A stretch of DNA of 64,000 nt, taken from positions 101,851,689 to 101,915,688 of the forward strand of contig NC_072793.1 of NCBI RefSeq assembly GCF_028583425.1. Direction: 5' to 3'. Shown in pieces: positions 34,488-45,475 of the stretch (its first letter is position 1; every line of letters starts with the position of its first letter). The notes under the pieces are model-generated. The model was not told where the DNA came from. It saw only the letters and a list, made by a program, of their open reading frames with translations, and did no database searches. The stretch is from Eublepharis macularius. Its lineage: Eukaryota > Chordata > Lepidosauria > Squamata > Eublepharidae. The translations under genes were made by a program, and so were the position numbers.

Positions 34488-35260
34488 TTGTTTGTTTATA
34501 GTCTGCCTTTCTCACTGAGGCTCAAGGTGGATTACGTAGTGTGAGATTAGTACAATCAGTATCAGGAACATTTCCATATAGCAATAAGGACATTTCTATA
34601 GTGTTAAGGACATTTCCACAACAATGTCATAGGATTTTACAAGGACGTAGCATTAGCCAGGATCCAGTACAGAGTTGAACTGCTGAAACAGAACATAATT
34701 CTAGGACTGACATTAGATAAACATGAAGTATAGGTAGTATAAGAGTCCATATTTGAGCAACAGATAATATGCAAGGCAATGTAGTGGTGAAGTCTGTGGT
34801 CCCTAACTCATTAGCGAAGCATTTTAGACCCCCTCCCTATAATGCTTCCCTCTGATCTGAGTAAAAAGCCTTTTAAAATAATTCGGTTTTGCATTGTTTG
34901 TGGAAAGCCAGGAGAGTGGGGGCTCTCCTGACCTCCTCAGGCAGGCTGTTCCACAGGGTAGGGGCCACCGCAGAGAAAGCTCATGTGTGGGCTGCTGTTG
35001 ATTTTGTCCATGTGCAGGCTGGCACCCTGTGAGACGATTTCGTAGGTGTGCTGGGCCAAGGCCATGAAGAGCTTTGTATGTAATAACCAATACCTTGAAT
35101 TGAGCACGGTAACTGATAGGTAGCCAATGGAGTGACAGTAGGATGGGAGTGATGTTCATGCTCCTGCTTGCTCCTGCTAACAGTCGAGGTGCAGCATTTT
35201 GCACCAATTGGAGCCTCCTAGTTAACTTAAGTAAGTTTTGATGTAACCATAGCATGGATC
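34488..35260 (-). mobile_element. L2-like LINE, 3' UTR and reverse-transcriptase C-terminus
   Basis: On the minus strand about 35255-34824 reads RLQLVQNAAPRLL, HWLPISYRAQFKVLVITYKAL and GLGPAHLRNRL, the conserved region after the RT of L2/CR1-clade LINEs. It then passes into the shared 3' UTR. The copy is 5'-truncated and damaged; a shifted frame loses the usual tryptophan/Asn/Ser/Leu/Pro motif. Confidence 0.85.
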
Positions 35261-35540
35261 CAGGTGGCCAGGTCAGCTGTGTCGAGGTAAGAAGCCTAAA
35301 GTCAGGCTAAAGTCAGATGATCCCTTTTGATCTTGTCATGTCTCAAAAATCACTGTTCAAAAAATGTTTACAATGTGAAACAAAAATGTCTCATATTGAT
35401 GAGCACAATCTTTGTCTGCTTTCTCTTGGTGAAGCACACAATATATTGGCATTCAGGCACTGTCAGAGGTTCATGCTGAAAGCCAGGAGTAACAGAGGTT
35501 CTCAGCTAAAAGTGATGCTATAGGAGAAAGTTCTCTTTGA
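35261..35540. other. Non-coding DNA
   Basis: No feature recognised. Confidence 0.45.
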
Positions 35541-35782
35541 CTCAGAGCGGGACCACAAGTGACGCCTGACACAGGTTGGACACTTGCCAGCTTCCCTCAA
35601 GTTTTGATGGGAAATGTAGGCAGCTTGGCAGAATGTTGGACAAGTGACAGTTGAAAAGTCCATTGGACAGCAGCCGGAGAGCCAAGCTGCAAGACCAGGA
35701 CGCCTACATTTCCCATCAAAACTTGAGGGAAGCTGACTAGTGTCCAACCTGTGTCAGGCGTCACTTGTGGTCCCACTCTCAG
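35541..35782. mobile_element. MITE with terminal inverted repeats of about 80 bp
   Basis: The left arm (about 35545-35622, 'gggaccacaagtgacgcctg', 'ctcaagttttgatgggaaatg') is repeated in inverse at about 35705-35778. I see no matching target duplication beside it, so the superfamily is undecided; hAT is my best guess from size and end type. Confidence 0.75.
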
Positions 35783-37250
35783 ATAAAGCAGAAGTAAAGG
35801 CATCTGCTGCTATAGGGCCACCAGCCCAATCCGAACTGTCACCATCAGTTCTGAGGGCCAGATCATCAGAAATGAGCAAGCATTGACCATCGGTTCTGAC
35901 TACTGGATTCCTATTCAATGAGTGATCCCCTTCTTGGTCACTCACTCAGATGCAGGAAACATCACTCCCTGGATCTGACTCATCTGAAACGTGCCCCCTC
36001 TGAACCACCTGCTAAAAAGGTGAAAAGTAAGCCTAAATATCAGAAGCAGTTGGCATCCGCTTCTCAGAGTAAGCATAGTCACTCCCTGACTCCATCCAGT
36101 GTCACAGAGGAGGAGGTCATTAATCCTCTTTGGACTCCTTCTACACCTCACACTTCATCCCTCCAGTGGGATGATGAGGACTATGCTCCATTTGATGACT
36201 TTACTGCTCCAAGCTTACCTACAGAACTGACGTTGGTTCCTGCAACTTCTCAGGGGCCTTCCCAATACTTGAACCACCAACAATTGTCCTCCGCCTTGTG
36301 GCCCCCCACAGGCTGTGACCTCCTCACTGTAAGTCAGTCTAAACATCAGAAGTGGTTGGCATCCGCTACTCAGAGTAAGTGTAGCCACTTCCATTACCCT
36401 CCACCTTGTAGCCCCCCACAGGCTACAGCCTCCTCACTATCCCCACAATTATTTGATCATTGGTCTGCAATGCCAACAGAGGTGCCTGTAAATAACTGGC
36501 AGAACTTTATGAACTTGCTGCAGTCTGCTCCTCCCTTCCCACAGTTGCAGAGTTCCAGTTGATGCTGATTCCAGTGGTTTTGGGCCCTTCATAGGTCCCC
36601 GTGCCAACTGTTCCAATGCTACCTCCGGTTCTAACCTTTTTAGTTCCAGCGGCCTCCCTTCCTGGAGCTCCATCTGCTCTGACCCATTGGTTCCGACCTC
36701 AATCACCTGTCTTCTCAGATTCTGATTACAATGAGGAGGTTGTTTCTCGCTCCAGTGTTACATCTGAACTAGTGTTGGATCCATCACCAGAGGAGGCTGT
36801 ATGTGATACCATGTCATCTTTCCCCAATGAGGACTATTGCTTGTTCTTGGAGCAGATTGTGTGCATGGCCAGGGCACTGGAGTTGAACATCTTGACATCC
36901 CCTCCAAAATTCAAAAGTAAAGTGTTGCAGCCCTTGCATTCCAGCTCTTCTGCTTCCATATCCTTTCCACCAGTGGAAGACTTGTTGGACATTGCTCACA
37001 ACATGTACGAAAACCCATCCTCCATCCCTACAACCTCTCAAAAGATTGAGAAGTATTAAAAGCTTAAGCAGCAGGATTGCCCCTTTTTATTTAACCACCC
37101 TTGCCCATTTTTCCTGGCAACCCAGGAAGTGCATGCCCACTACCATCAGGGTTCTTTATCACCTCTGGCTCACAGAGGAGGGCTATGCTAGCTTGCCATT
37201 ACCAGGGGCTTAGTGCTTGTATAGGGTTAGTAGTGATTCTGCTGCTGTGT
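35783..37250 (+). mobile_element. DIRS-like retroelement gag remnant
   Basis: Two plus-strand open pieces (35918-36562 and 36601-37059) read as a Ser/Pro-rich N-terminal region followed by EQIVCMARALELNI and SISFPPVEDLLDIAHNMY, with PSSIPTTSQKIEKY at the end. This order resembles the gag of DIRS-type tyrosine-recombinase retroelements of reptiles and amphibians. A stop and frame change separate the pieces. No RT or recombinase part is present. The match is by pattern memory only. Confidence 0.5.
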
Positions 37251-37849
37251 GGTTGAGTGATGTGTTGGTACTTGGTTCTTTTCTGTAGTGTCATTGGCCC
37301 TGAGTTCTGCTTTGCTTCTGTGAGTGACACTGGTTCTGTTGGGCCTGCAACAGTGTTCCATGATTCACTTTGGTTCTGCTGGGATTCTCTGATTTGATAT
37401 TGGTTCTGTTGGGCTTTCTTGGTTCAGCTTACATTGGGACTGGGCCTTTGGCCAGTGCTGCCTTGCCCCTACGCGATTTTGTCTGAAAGCCAGCTTGGAA
37501 TCCCCCCCCATAGAAAACAATGGAGAGTGGCTGGGGCGGGGGCATCTTCTTCTATTGCAGATACCCACATCTGAATAATAATGAATTTCTTTTGCTGCAT
37601 ACCCCTACATTAGACATTGCAGATATGATATCAAAACAACTATGGTGATGATATTGCTTATGAAGACATAAAATTGCTGAAAATGCAGGAGAATTTTTAA
37701 AGACTTTGTAAAGAAAGTCTTGAAATACATCTGACAAATAACTTAATCATATTTCAAAAGGTGGTATTATAAAAATAACCTTGTATAAAGAGAGAGGAAA
37801 AGCCACTTATGAAATTCAGTTTAATCTCGTAATAAAAAGAAAACAGTCA
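37251..37849. other. Spacer with diverged 'ggttctgttgggc' repeats
   Basis: The word 'ggttctg(c/t)tggg' recurs about four times at 37335-37420, probably the continuation of the DIRS-like element. No gene is seen. Confidence 0.4.
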
Positions 37850-40800
37850 TATTTCTCTAACCAAAATCATCCTTGTCTGACACCTTTGCCAGTTGAAAAC
37901 CATTCTGTTTCCCCATATTCTGTCATAACAGTAGCCTCTTATCCAGAGTACAGGTTGTGCAGCAAAACAATTAGATGTTGTGAAACCCCCATTTCTTTTA
38001 ACACTATCCATAGATTTTCATAATCCACACAATCAAAAGCTTTGCTGTAATCTATAAAACATATGCTGATTTTCTTCTGAAATTCCCTGGTGTGTTCCAT
38101 TAGCCACCGTAAATTTGCGATGTGATCTCTAGTGCCTCTTCCTTTCCTGGATCCAGCTTGAACACCTGGCATTTCTTGTTCCATAAATGGTAAGAGTCTT
38201 TGCTGTAGAATCTTAAGCATCACTTTGCTTGCATAGGAAATTAATGCAATAGTCCAATAGTTGCTGCACTCTTTGGCATCCCCTTTTTTGGAATTGGAAT
38301 GTAGACGGAGTGTTTCCAGTCTGTAGGCCATTGTTTTGTTTTCCATATCTGTTGACAGATTCTTGTTAAGATTTTGATGGACTCCTGTAGCTTGAAATAG
38401 CTCTATTGGTATTCCATCTACTCCAGGGGCTTTGTTTCTCCTAATTGCTTTGAGTGAAGCTTTTACTTCACTTTCTAAGACTTCTGGTTCTTCATTATTT
38501 ATTTATTATTTATTTATTTTATTTATTTTATCATATTTATATTCCTCCCTCCCCGCAAGCAGGCTCAGGGCGATTAACAGCATTAAAAACATTTAAAACA
38601 TTTCATTAAACATTATCAAAAAACATTAAAAGCATTATATAAAGATATTAAAAATAGCAGCACTCTTTTTTTTTTTTAGTGGCGATTACAGAAAGTGCAG
38701 CAGTGCAATAGAAACATGGCAGCAGCTTCAGAACAGTGGTGGACAGCTCTCATAGGGAGGGGAGTAGATGTTATATCCTCCAGCCAGTGGAGGCCCAGCC
38801 TCAGCCATAAGCCTGGTGGAACAACTCTGTCTTACAGGCCCGGCGGAAAGATAGTAAATCCTGCCGGGCCCTGGTCTTGGTAGACAGAGTGTTCCACCAG
38901 GTAGGAGCCAAGACTGAGAAAGCTCTTGCTCTAGTCGAGGCCAGGCGGGCCTCCTTGGAGCCAAGGACTGATAGTAATTTCTTTTCTTCTGATCGGAGGG
39001 TCCTCTGGGGAATATACGGGGAGAGACGGTCCCTCAGATACGCTGGCCCCAGTCCGCACAGGGCCTTATAGGTCAATACCAAAACCTTGAACCTGATCCG
39101 ATACTCCACTGGCAACCAATGCAGCTTGCGCAATATTGGTGTAATATGCACCCTATTCGGTGCTTTCATAATGATGCGCGCCGATGCATTTTGCACCAGC
39201 TGTAATCTTCGGGTCAGGCACAAGGGTAGGCCCGCGTAGAGCGCGTTACAGTAATCCAACCTAGAGATGACCGTTGCCTGGATCACTGTAGTTAAGTCAC
39301 AGGTAGACAGGTAAGGGACAAGTTGTCTGGTCTGCCGCAGATGGAAAAAAGAAGACCTGACAACCGCTGTGACCTGTGCCTTCATCAAAGGACTCTTCTT
39401 CAAAAATATCTGTCATCCTTCCATCACTTCTGTATAGTTCCTCAGTGTATTGTTTCCATCTTTCCTTTATTTTGTCCTGATCAGATACTGTATTTCTGTG
39501 TTGATCTTTCAGCATCCCAAGCCATGGCTTGAATTTCCCTTTGATTTCTTGGATCTTGTGGAACAGATCTCTTGTTCCTCCTTTTTTGTTGTTCTCTTCA
39601 GTTTCATCGCACTGGTTATTATAATAAATTTCTTTGCCTCTGCATGTAGATCGCTGAAAAGCTGCATTTAGAATTCTGATTCTATTTGTCACCTTTTGCT
39701 TTTGCTTCCCGTCTGTCTTTAGAAATTTTAAGAGTTTCCTGAGTCATCCATTTAGGCTTCTCCTTTCTCTTGTCTACAGGAATAGTCTTTGCATATTCTT
39801 CCTTGATAATATTTCCGTTTTCAACCTATAGTTCTTTTAGTTCACGATCAATTAAACTTAGTATTGCAAATCTATTCCTTACCTGGACTTTAAATTCCTC
39901 AGGAATATCCTTTACATTGTATTTTGGCACTATGGTTCTTTTAATGTTTCTCTTCAGCTTTATTCTAATTTTTATTATTAGCAACTCATGATCTGTACCA
40001 CACTCAGTTCCTGGACTTGATTTAGCAGACAGAACAGAGCTTCTCCATCTTCTGTTTCCAATTATGTAATCTAATTGGTTCCTGTATTGGTTACCCAGTG
40101 ATTTCCATGTGTACAATTGTCTTTTCGGTTGCCTGAAGCATGTGTTAGCAACGAACAGGTTGTTGGCTTCACAAAATTCTATGAGTCGCTCTCCTGTTTC
40201 GTTTTGTGATCCTAGTCCAAATTTTCCCACAATGTTTGATTCCGCTTTTGTCTCCTACTTTTGTATTCCAGTCACCTATGATTATCAGCATATGTTGTTT
40301 AGGTGTATGATCAATTTCATTTTGGACACTTGCGTAAAAGTTTTCAATTTCTTCCTCCTCTGCATCTGTAGTTGGGCATAAACTTAAATGATGGGTATGT
40401 TAACAGACCTTCCCTGAAATCTGATTGATATTACTCAGTCAGACTTTGCATTGTAGCTCTCGACTGCTTGTGCTATGTCTCACCTCAGTGTTAGGGTAAC
40501 ACCATTTCTTTTGAGTTTGTCATTTCCACAGTAAAACTCTTTGTGGTTTTCTGACTGAAAATGTCCTCCTAAGTCAGTCCACATTAGTTCACTCACACTC
40601 AGGATCGCAATGTTTAAACATTTCATTTCTTGTTTTACTATTTCTAGCTTACCTGGCTGCATACTTCTCACATTCCATGTTCCTATTGTGTGTGTCACAC
40701 AGCTTTGGATGTTCCTTTTCCATCTATTCATGTCAGCAACTGGATGTCCTTTCAGCTTTAATCCAGTCCCATCATTAAGAATAGTGCTATTCATACTTGT

Positions 40801-41240
40801 CCTTGGCTCTTCCCCAGGAGTCAATTGAGTGCCATCTAACCTGGAGGTCCTGTCTTCCAGCACTGTATCTTTTTCATTCTGGATTGTCTCATCATAGGGT
40901 TTTCAAGGTAAGAGATTAGCATAAGTGATTTACCATTGCTGCCTTCTGCTTTGCAGTACTCACCAGGGTTAGTTGAAGTGACACTGCCGTTGTCTGTGAA
41001 AGATCCTCCTCCAGTGTCACCTTCCACTACTGCTACTGCCCAGTAGCTAACCTTCAAGAATTCCTCTGCTCCCATCACCCGTGTTGATTCTTGAAGGAGG
41101 TGGATACATCTTAGTCTGGTGTCTCAGCTTTGACCATTCCACCTTGAGTGATTCTTCCAGGAGTTTAGACTCTTGACCAAGCCTGTACTCCTGATGGTGT
41201 TGCTCTCAAACCCCCTCACCACATTAAGGTATGTATCCAG
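37850..41240 (-). mobile_element. BovB (RTE clade) LINE, decayed, interrupted by another LINE
   Basis: Read on the minus strand from 41240. 40863-40480 gives the start of the endonuclease (TIGTWNVRSMQPGKLEIVKQE). 40230-39826 gives its C-terminal half (NRLDYI-type NQLDYIIGNRRWRSS, TDHELLIIKIRIK). 39692-39390 gives the linker (KPWLGMLKDQHRNTVSDQ, ERWKQYTEELY). 38346-37939 gives the RT (NYWTIALISYASKVMLKIL, GTRDHIANLRWLMEHTREFQ, FIDYSKAFDCVDYENLW). Stops and frameshifts separate these pieces, and the 3' part beyond the start of RT is missing at about 37850. BovB is abundant in squamates and is known for horizontal spread. Confidence 0.92.
38493..39378 (-). mobile_element. L2-like LINE nested in the BovB
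   Basis: On the minus strand 39300-38801 reads VISRLDYCNALYAGLP, RRLQLVQNASARII, HWLPVEYRIRFKVLVLTYKAL and FSVLAPTWWNTL, the C-terminal end of an L2/CR1-clade RT. It ends in a T/A-rich tail at about 38495-38540. BovB coding sequence resumes on either side, with 'cttcat' at both junctions as a likely short target duplication. The final roughly 200 codons are almost open, so this insertion is younger than the BovB host copy. Confidence 0.88.
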
Positions 41241-41445
41241 GAGGGGGATATTATATCTTAGGGCACTAATTACTAAAGCTTGTCCTCCAAAACAACTCTA
41301 ATGTTGGCTGGTAGAATATGAGTCTTTCTTTCTTGTTTGGATGCAATAACTTTGTTGCTGATTTTGGAAACTGTTATGACAGTTACTGCTCTTGGAAATT
41401 ATATATTTGTGATGCATTGAAAAATATACAAATCTGCCCTATTGG

Positions 41446-41615
41446 TATATTGTCGAAGGCTTTCACAGCCAGAGAACGATGGTTGTTGTGGATTTTTCGG
41501 GCTGTATAGCTGTGGTCTTGGCATTGTAGTTCCTGACGTTTCGCCAGCAGCTGTGGCTGGCATCTTCAGTGGTGTAGCACCAAAAGACAGAGATCTCTGT
41601 GTCACGAGACAACCA
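41446..41615 (-). mobile_element. Penelope-type terminal element with 12-bp target duplication
   Basis: A perfect CTGCCCTATTGG flanks it (41434-41445 and 41616-41627). It contains the outer end ('tgtcgaaggctttcac') and the full hammerhead-like motif on the minus strand (about 41569-41529: CTGAAGA, GCCAGCcacagctGCTGGC, GAAACGTC), but only the start of the second arm. Confidence 0.82.
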
Positions 41616-41627
41616 CTGCCCTATTGG

Positions 41628-43719
41628 GATGCAGATATACAGTAGAGAAAAATCCCACTCTGAAGAATGTAATCAAGGAAATAATTTTGTTTATCATGCC
41701 AGCTATCATGTAATTTATTTGTTCACGCCAATTGCTCTCTCCCCCACTATGAGGAGCTACAGTCCCATATAATGTAAAACAATCATACTTATTTTCACTT
41801 GGCAAAAGTTTGTGGGTGTGCTATTAGAACTCTCCCCATCAGCCATGGCTAAGGAGAGCACATGAGAGAACCACAACTGGTAGTAAAGACCATGCTAGGA
41901 TGGGAAACTAATTGATCAATGCCCACCAAGCCATTGTCTTACATTTACCAAAAGGAAGCAGACCACCTCAAGGCAGACACTTCATATCATGGGCTTCTAA
42001 TTTTGGAAGATGATGTGTAACAAGTGTGATCCCTTTTACCTACTGGGCACAATAAATCTTACACCCTCAAACCCAAAAACCCAGGTATACCAACCACTTA
42101 ACATAACAATAGAACTATTGCTAACCCATCCCAGCCAGATGTTGAATCATCCATTAACTGCAGCGGAAACTTCTGAACAAAGCATTAGGAAATCCACAAG
42201 AACCAATGAATGAGGATTACATATTAATTCAGACAACTAACTTACTATGTCATCTCTTAAATGTATGTTAAAGTGCTGCAGTACATGGCTGTTTTTTAAT
42301 ATTTAGTAGTTTTGTTTTTTAGGTAGGTAAGGTTTAATTGTATATGGCCAAAGGCCGTCACAATACAGAGTTAAGTACAGTAAAAATAGGAATTTATCAT
42401 ACAAGCATAAAATACAGTTGTTGAAATTACAAAAATAAAAATAAGGCTAGAGCTAAATTTCTTGCTAATTTGTTAGTGGGGCGCAATTTTACCTCTGATA
42501 TTGACAAACTAGGTTTTTTGTTACTGATACTGATTCATTTGTCACTAGCAGAGTATCCTTGTTTGCCTTAGCTGCAAAAAAGATTAGGGCCAAGACTATT
42601 TCCTCAGAAAACTAACTTTCCTCATAATTATCTGGTTTCATTTTAGATGCTTATAATTGTACTGCATTTTAATACTGGTCTGTTCAATATTTAGTAGTTG
42701 CTGTTGCTTGTTCTGTTATGCTGAAGGTGTTAATTCTACCTGTCCCTCCACGCACAGCTGCAGTAATTTGTCACTACATCCTGGTTCTTTGTTTACAGAA
42801 ATAGATGGTTATATGGGAAATTAAAACAAGCCATGTTGTGTATCTTTTTTAAAAAATACCCATGCTCATTCTCCACATGCATTATTTACTGAATGGATTT
42901 TACTTTCTCTTTTGCTAATCCATTGTGTGTGTGTGTGTATGCATATACACACCACTTCTGCACAAAAAAATTCCCCCAAAAGTTCACTTCACAAATTAAA
43001 AGCAAATTAAACATATACACACATGTCACCCAACACCCTTATTGCATGACATAAAAATATAATTTAACACCAGAGTATGGTTTCTTGTGTATTTGTGAGA
43101 CAGACAGACCTTAAACACTCAAAGCATAACTGAAAATTAACTAAAACCAAAAATATCTTATGATGTTCAAATATCTTTGAAAGCCAATAATTATTTTGTA
43201 GTCTAAGGAAGCCCTGGTATGAAAGAAATTAATTCTTTAAAATAGGACATTTATAAAATAGATGGAGAACAAAATTTGAAATGTACAAATGGCAGACAGG
43301 AGCTTCCCCCTTTCTTCTTTTAACTCTTCTCTGTTTGCTTCTCCCCTGGATTTCTCTTCCCCTTGCCCTTTTTTCCTCAGATGTAACAGGATCTACAGCT
43401 GGGGGAGGACAGGTGCAGAATTAGGAGGTGGTGGAATGGTTAAGTATTCCTCCTCCTATCCATCCCTTTTGCACTTCATATTGCCTTCCTCTGGTATGTA
43501 GTCAACAGAATAAAACATAGTTTGTGCTTTCATCTGATTCACATAAAATAACAGACTATGGTTTGTTGGGAGTGTGGAAGTCTTCCATTCCTGAGCCATG
43601 TGTGAGGGGAGAAGGGGGGAGAGCTTGCAAGCCTCTCTGACACATAACATCTTTTATAAGTTTGGGTTAGTGTGCTAGCTGTGGCCATTCCTTGAAAAAT
43701 GTGATCTGGCCACACACAG
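41628..43719. other. AT-rich non-coding DNA
   Basis: No gene seen. A segment near 42330-42480 ('gtatatggccaaaggccgtc') reads like the tail of an unidentified interspersed repeat. A short GT/AC run occurs near 42925-42950. Confidence 0.45.
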
Positions 43720-45475
43720 GTTAGTGTCATGTAGCACTGCCTTTGAAAACTGTTGGTTTCAAATATGGCATCCATGCTATTGTGGAGAACTGGATACAGG
43801 GATCTGCCCTGGCTGCCCATCTGTTTCCAGGCACAATTCAAAGTGCTGGTTCTTACCATTAAAGCCCTAAACAATTTGGGTATGGGGTGCCTGAAGAATC
43901 ACCTCCTCCTATAATTTACCCTTGCCAGTTAAGATCCTCTTGGCAAGCCCTCCAGTCTGTGCCTCCACCTGCAGAAGTGAGGTGGATGTAGGGTTGCCAG
44001 CCCTGAAGCTACAATCCCCAGAAGCTTTGGGGGGCAGAGCCTGGGAGAGTGGAGCATCGCAAATGCTGTGATGTACCTTTTGGATTATTACTTGGGTACT
44101 ATTTACAAACCTCTGTGTGTGTTCCCTGAAGGGATATATTCAGTTTTGATTAGCAGAGTTTAGCAGAAATGCACATTGGTCATAATGAGAGCACATATGC
44201 TCCAGTGTTTAGCTCTATAAAATAGTTTACTACATAAAGGATAAAAAGTTTCATTGAAATAAAAATAAGAAATGCCTTACTAGTTACATCTTGCTAGCTT
44301 CTAGACTAGAGACTGGAAAAAGACTGACTGAGACTTAGAGTGAGACTGAACAAAGAGCAATAAAACTTCAGTATATCTTTCTACTTAATTGCCCCTCCCC
44401 CATAATAAACTGGTTGTCCAATAGAGAATCCTAATTCTCCTTCATTAAGAATAGAGACTCCCTTTACTTTGGCAGGAATCTTCACTTGAAGCCTAAGTGG
44501 TTACATGCAAACAGGTTTACTAACTAAGTAACACAAACAGTTTAACACTTTCATGACTGAACATAAACACTTGCTAATTCCCAACATTCCCCCATCCCCT
44601 GCCAGCACTCAATGGAGTAGTGGGCAGAAACAGTATCATGCTGTGCTGCAACATGACTTGTGGCTAGAACCTGGAAATGACATCATTGCAGTACTCTAGG
44701 AGTTTTCCTTATCTCAATCATTTTTACCATACAAATGGGGGGAAGTCCTAGAGTGTCATGGTGACATCCCTTTTGAGTTCCTAGCTGGAAGCAATGTCAT
44801 GGTGTTTCTGCCTTTCAAATGCTACCTGTGCTATGTCGGGCTGGGCTGGCAACCCTATCCAAAAATGACATTACAACAATGCTCTGGGAATTTTCCCTAT
44901 CTCTGTGGTAAAGACCATAGAGATTTGAGAAATTTCTAGGGTGCATAGATGTCACTTCCAGGTGATAAACCTGAAGTAACATCACAGCATTTGTGATATA
45001 GTGCCCCCCTACATTTTCCTCCTACATCTCAATAGATCAAGGGAAGGGTGATTGGGGAAGGATTAGGTGGTTGTCTGTCATGGGCAGACAGCAAGCATGT
45101 CCATGTAGATGGCAACCAAAGGTGGGGCTTTTTCAGTAGTGGCACTTCACCTTTGCAAAGTCCTCAGCCTTGGCCCTCATCTAGTATCTACCTTACTGAC
45201 TGTTAGGTACCAAGCCAAAGCATATCTCTTTAATCAGAGTTTTAACTGATAGGTACAGACTTTTGTTGTTGTTTTATGGTCTGCTTCTAGTTGGGTGATT
45301 GTTTATTTATTACCATTTTAGGCTACTAAATGTTTTTATGCTCCTGGCTTATTTTAATGGATTGTTTTATTATTGATAATTCTTATATTGTTGTTTTAAT
45401 GGTTTCATTGTATGATTTTGACTTTGTGAACTGCCTCAAGTAGGTCTGTGAAGAGATGACATAAATAATACATAA
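43720..45475 (+). mobile_element. L2/CR1-type LINE 3' end, interrupted
   Basis: On the plus strand 43795-43900 reads LPWLPICFQAQFKVLVLTIKALNN-type residues, the conserved post-RT region. After an interruption (about 43990-45005), sequence resumes with the C-terminal end and a 3' UTR finishing in 'gaactgcctcaagtaggtc' and 'ataaataatacataaat'. Confidence 0.7.
43990..44863. mobile_element. Probable MITE inside the LINE
   Basis: It starts 'tagggttgccagcc' and ends 'ggctggcaaccctat', inverted ends like those of the element at 48383-48611. No matching 8-bp flank is visible. Internal sequence near 44680-44830 is partly repeated just outside the right end (44870-45000), so the boundary or the history is more complex. 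Confidence 0.5.
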
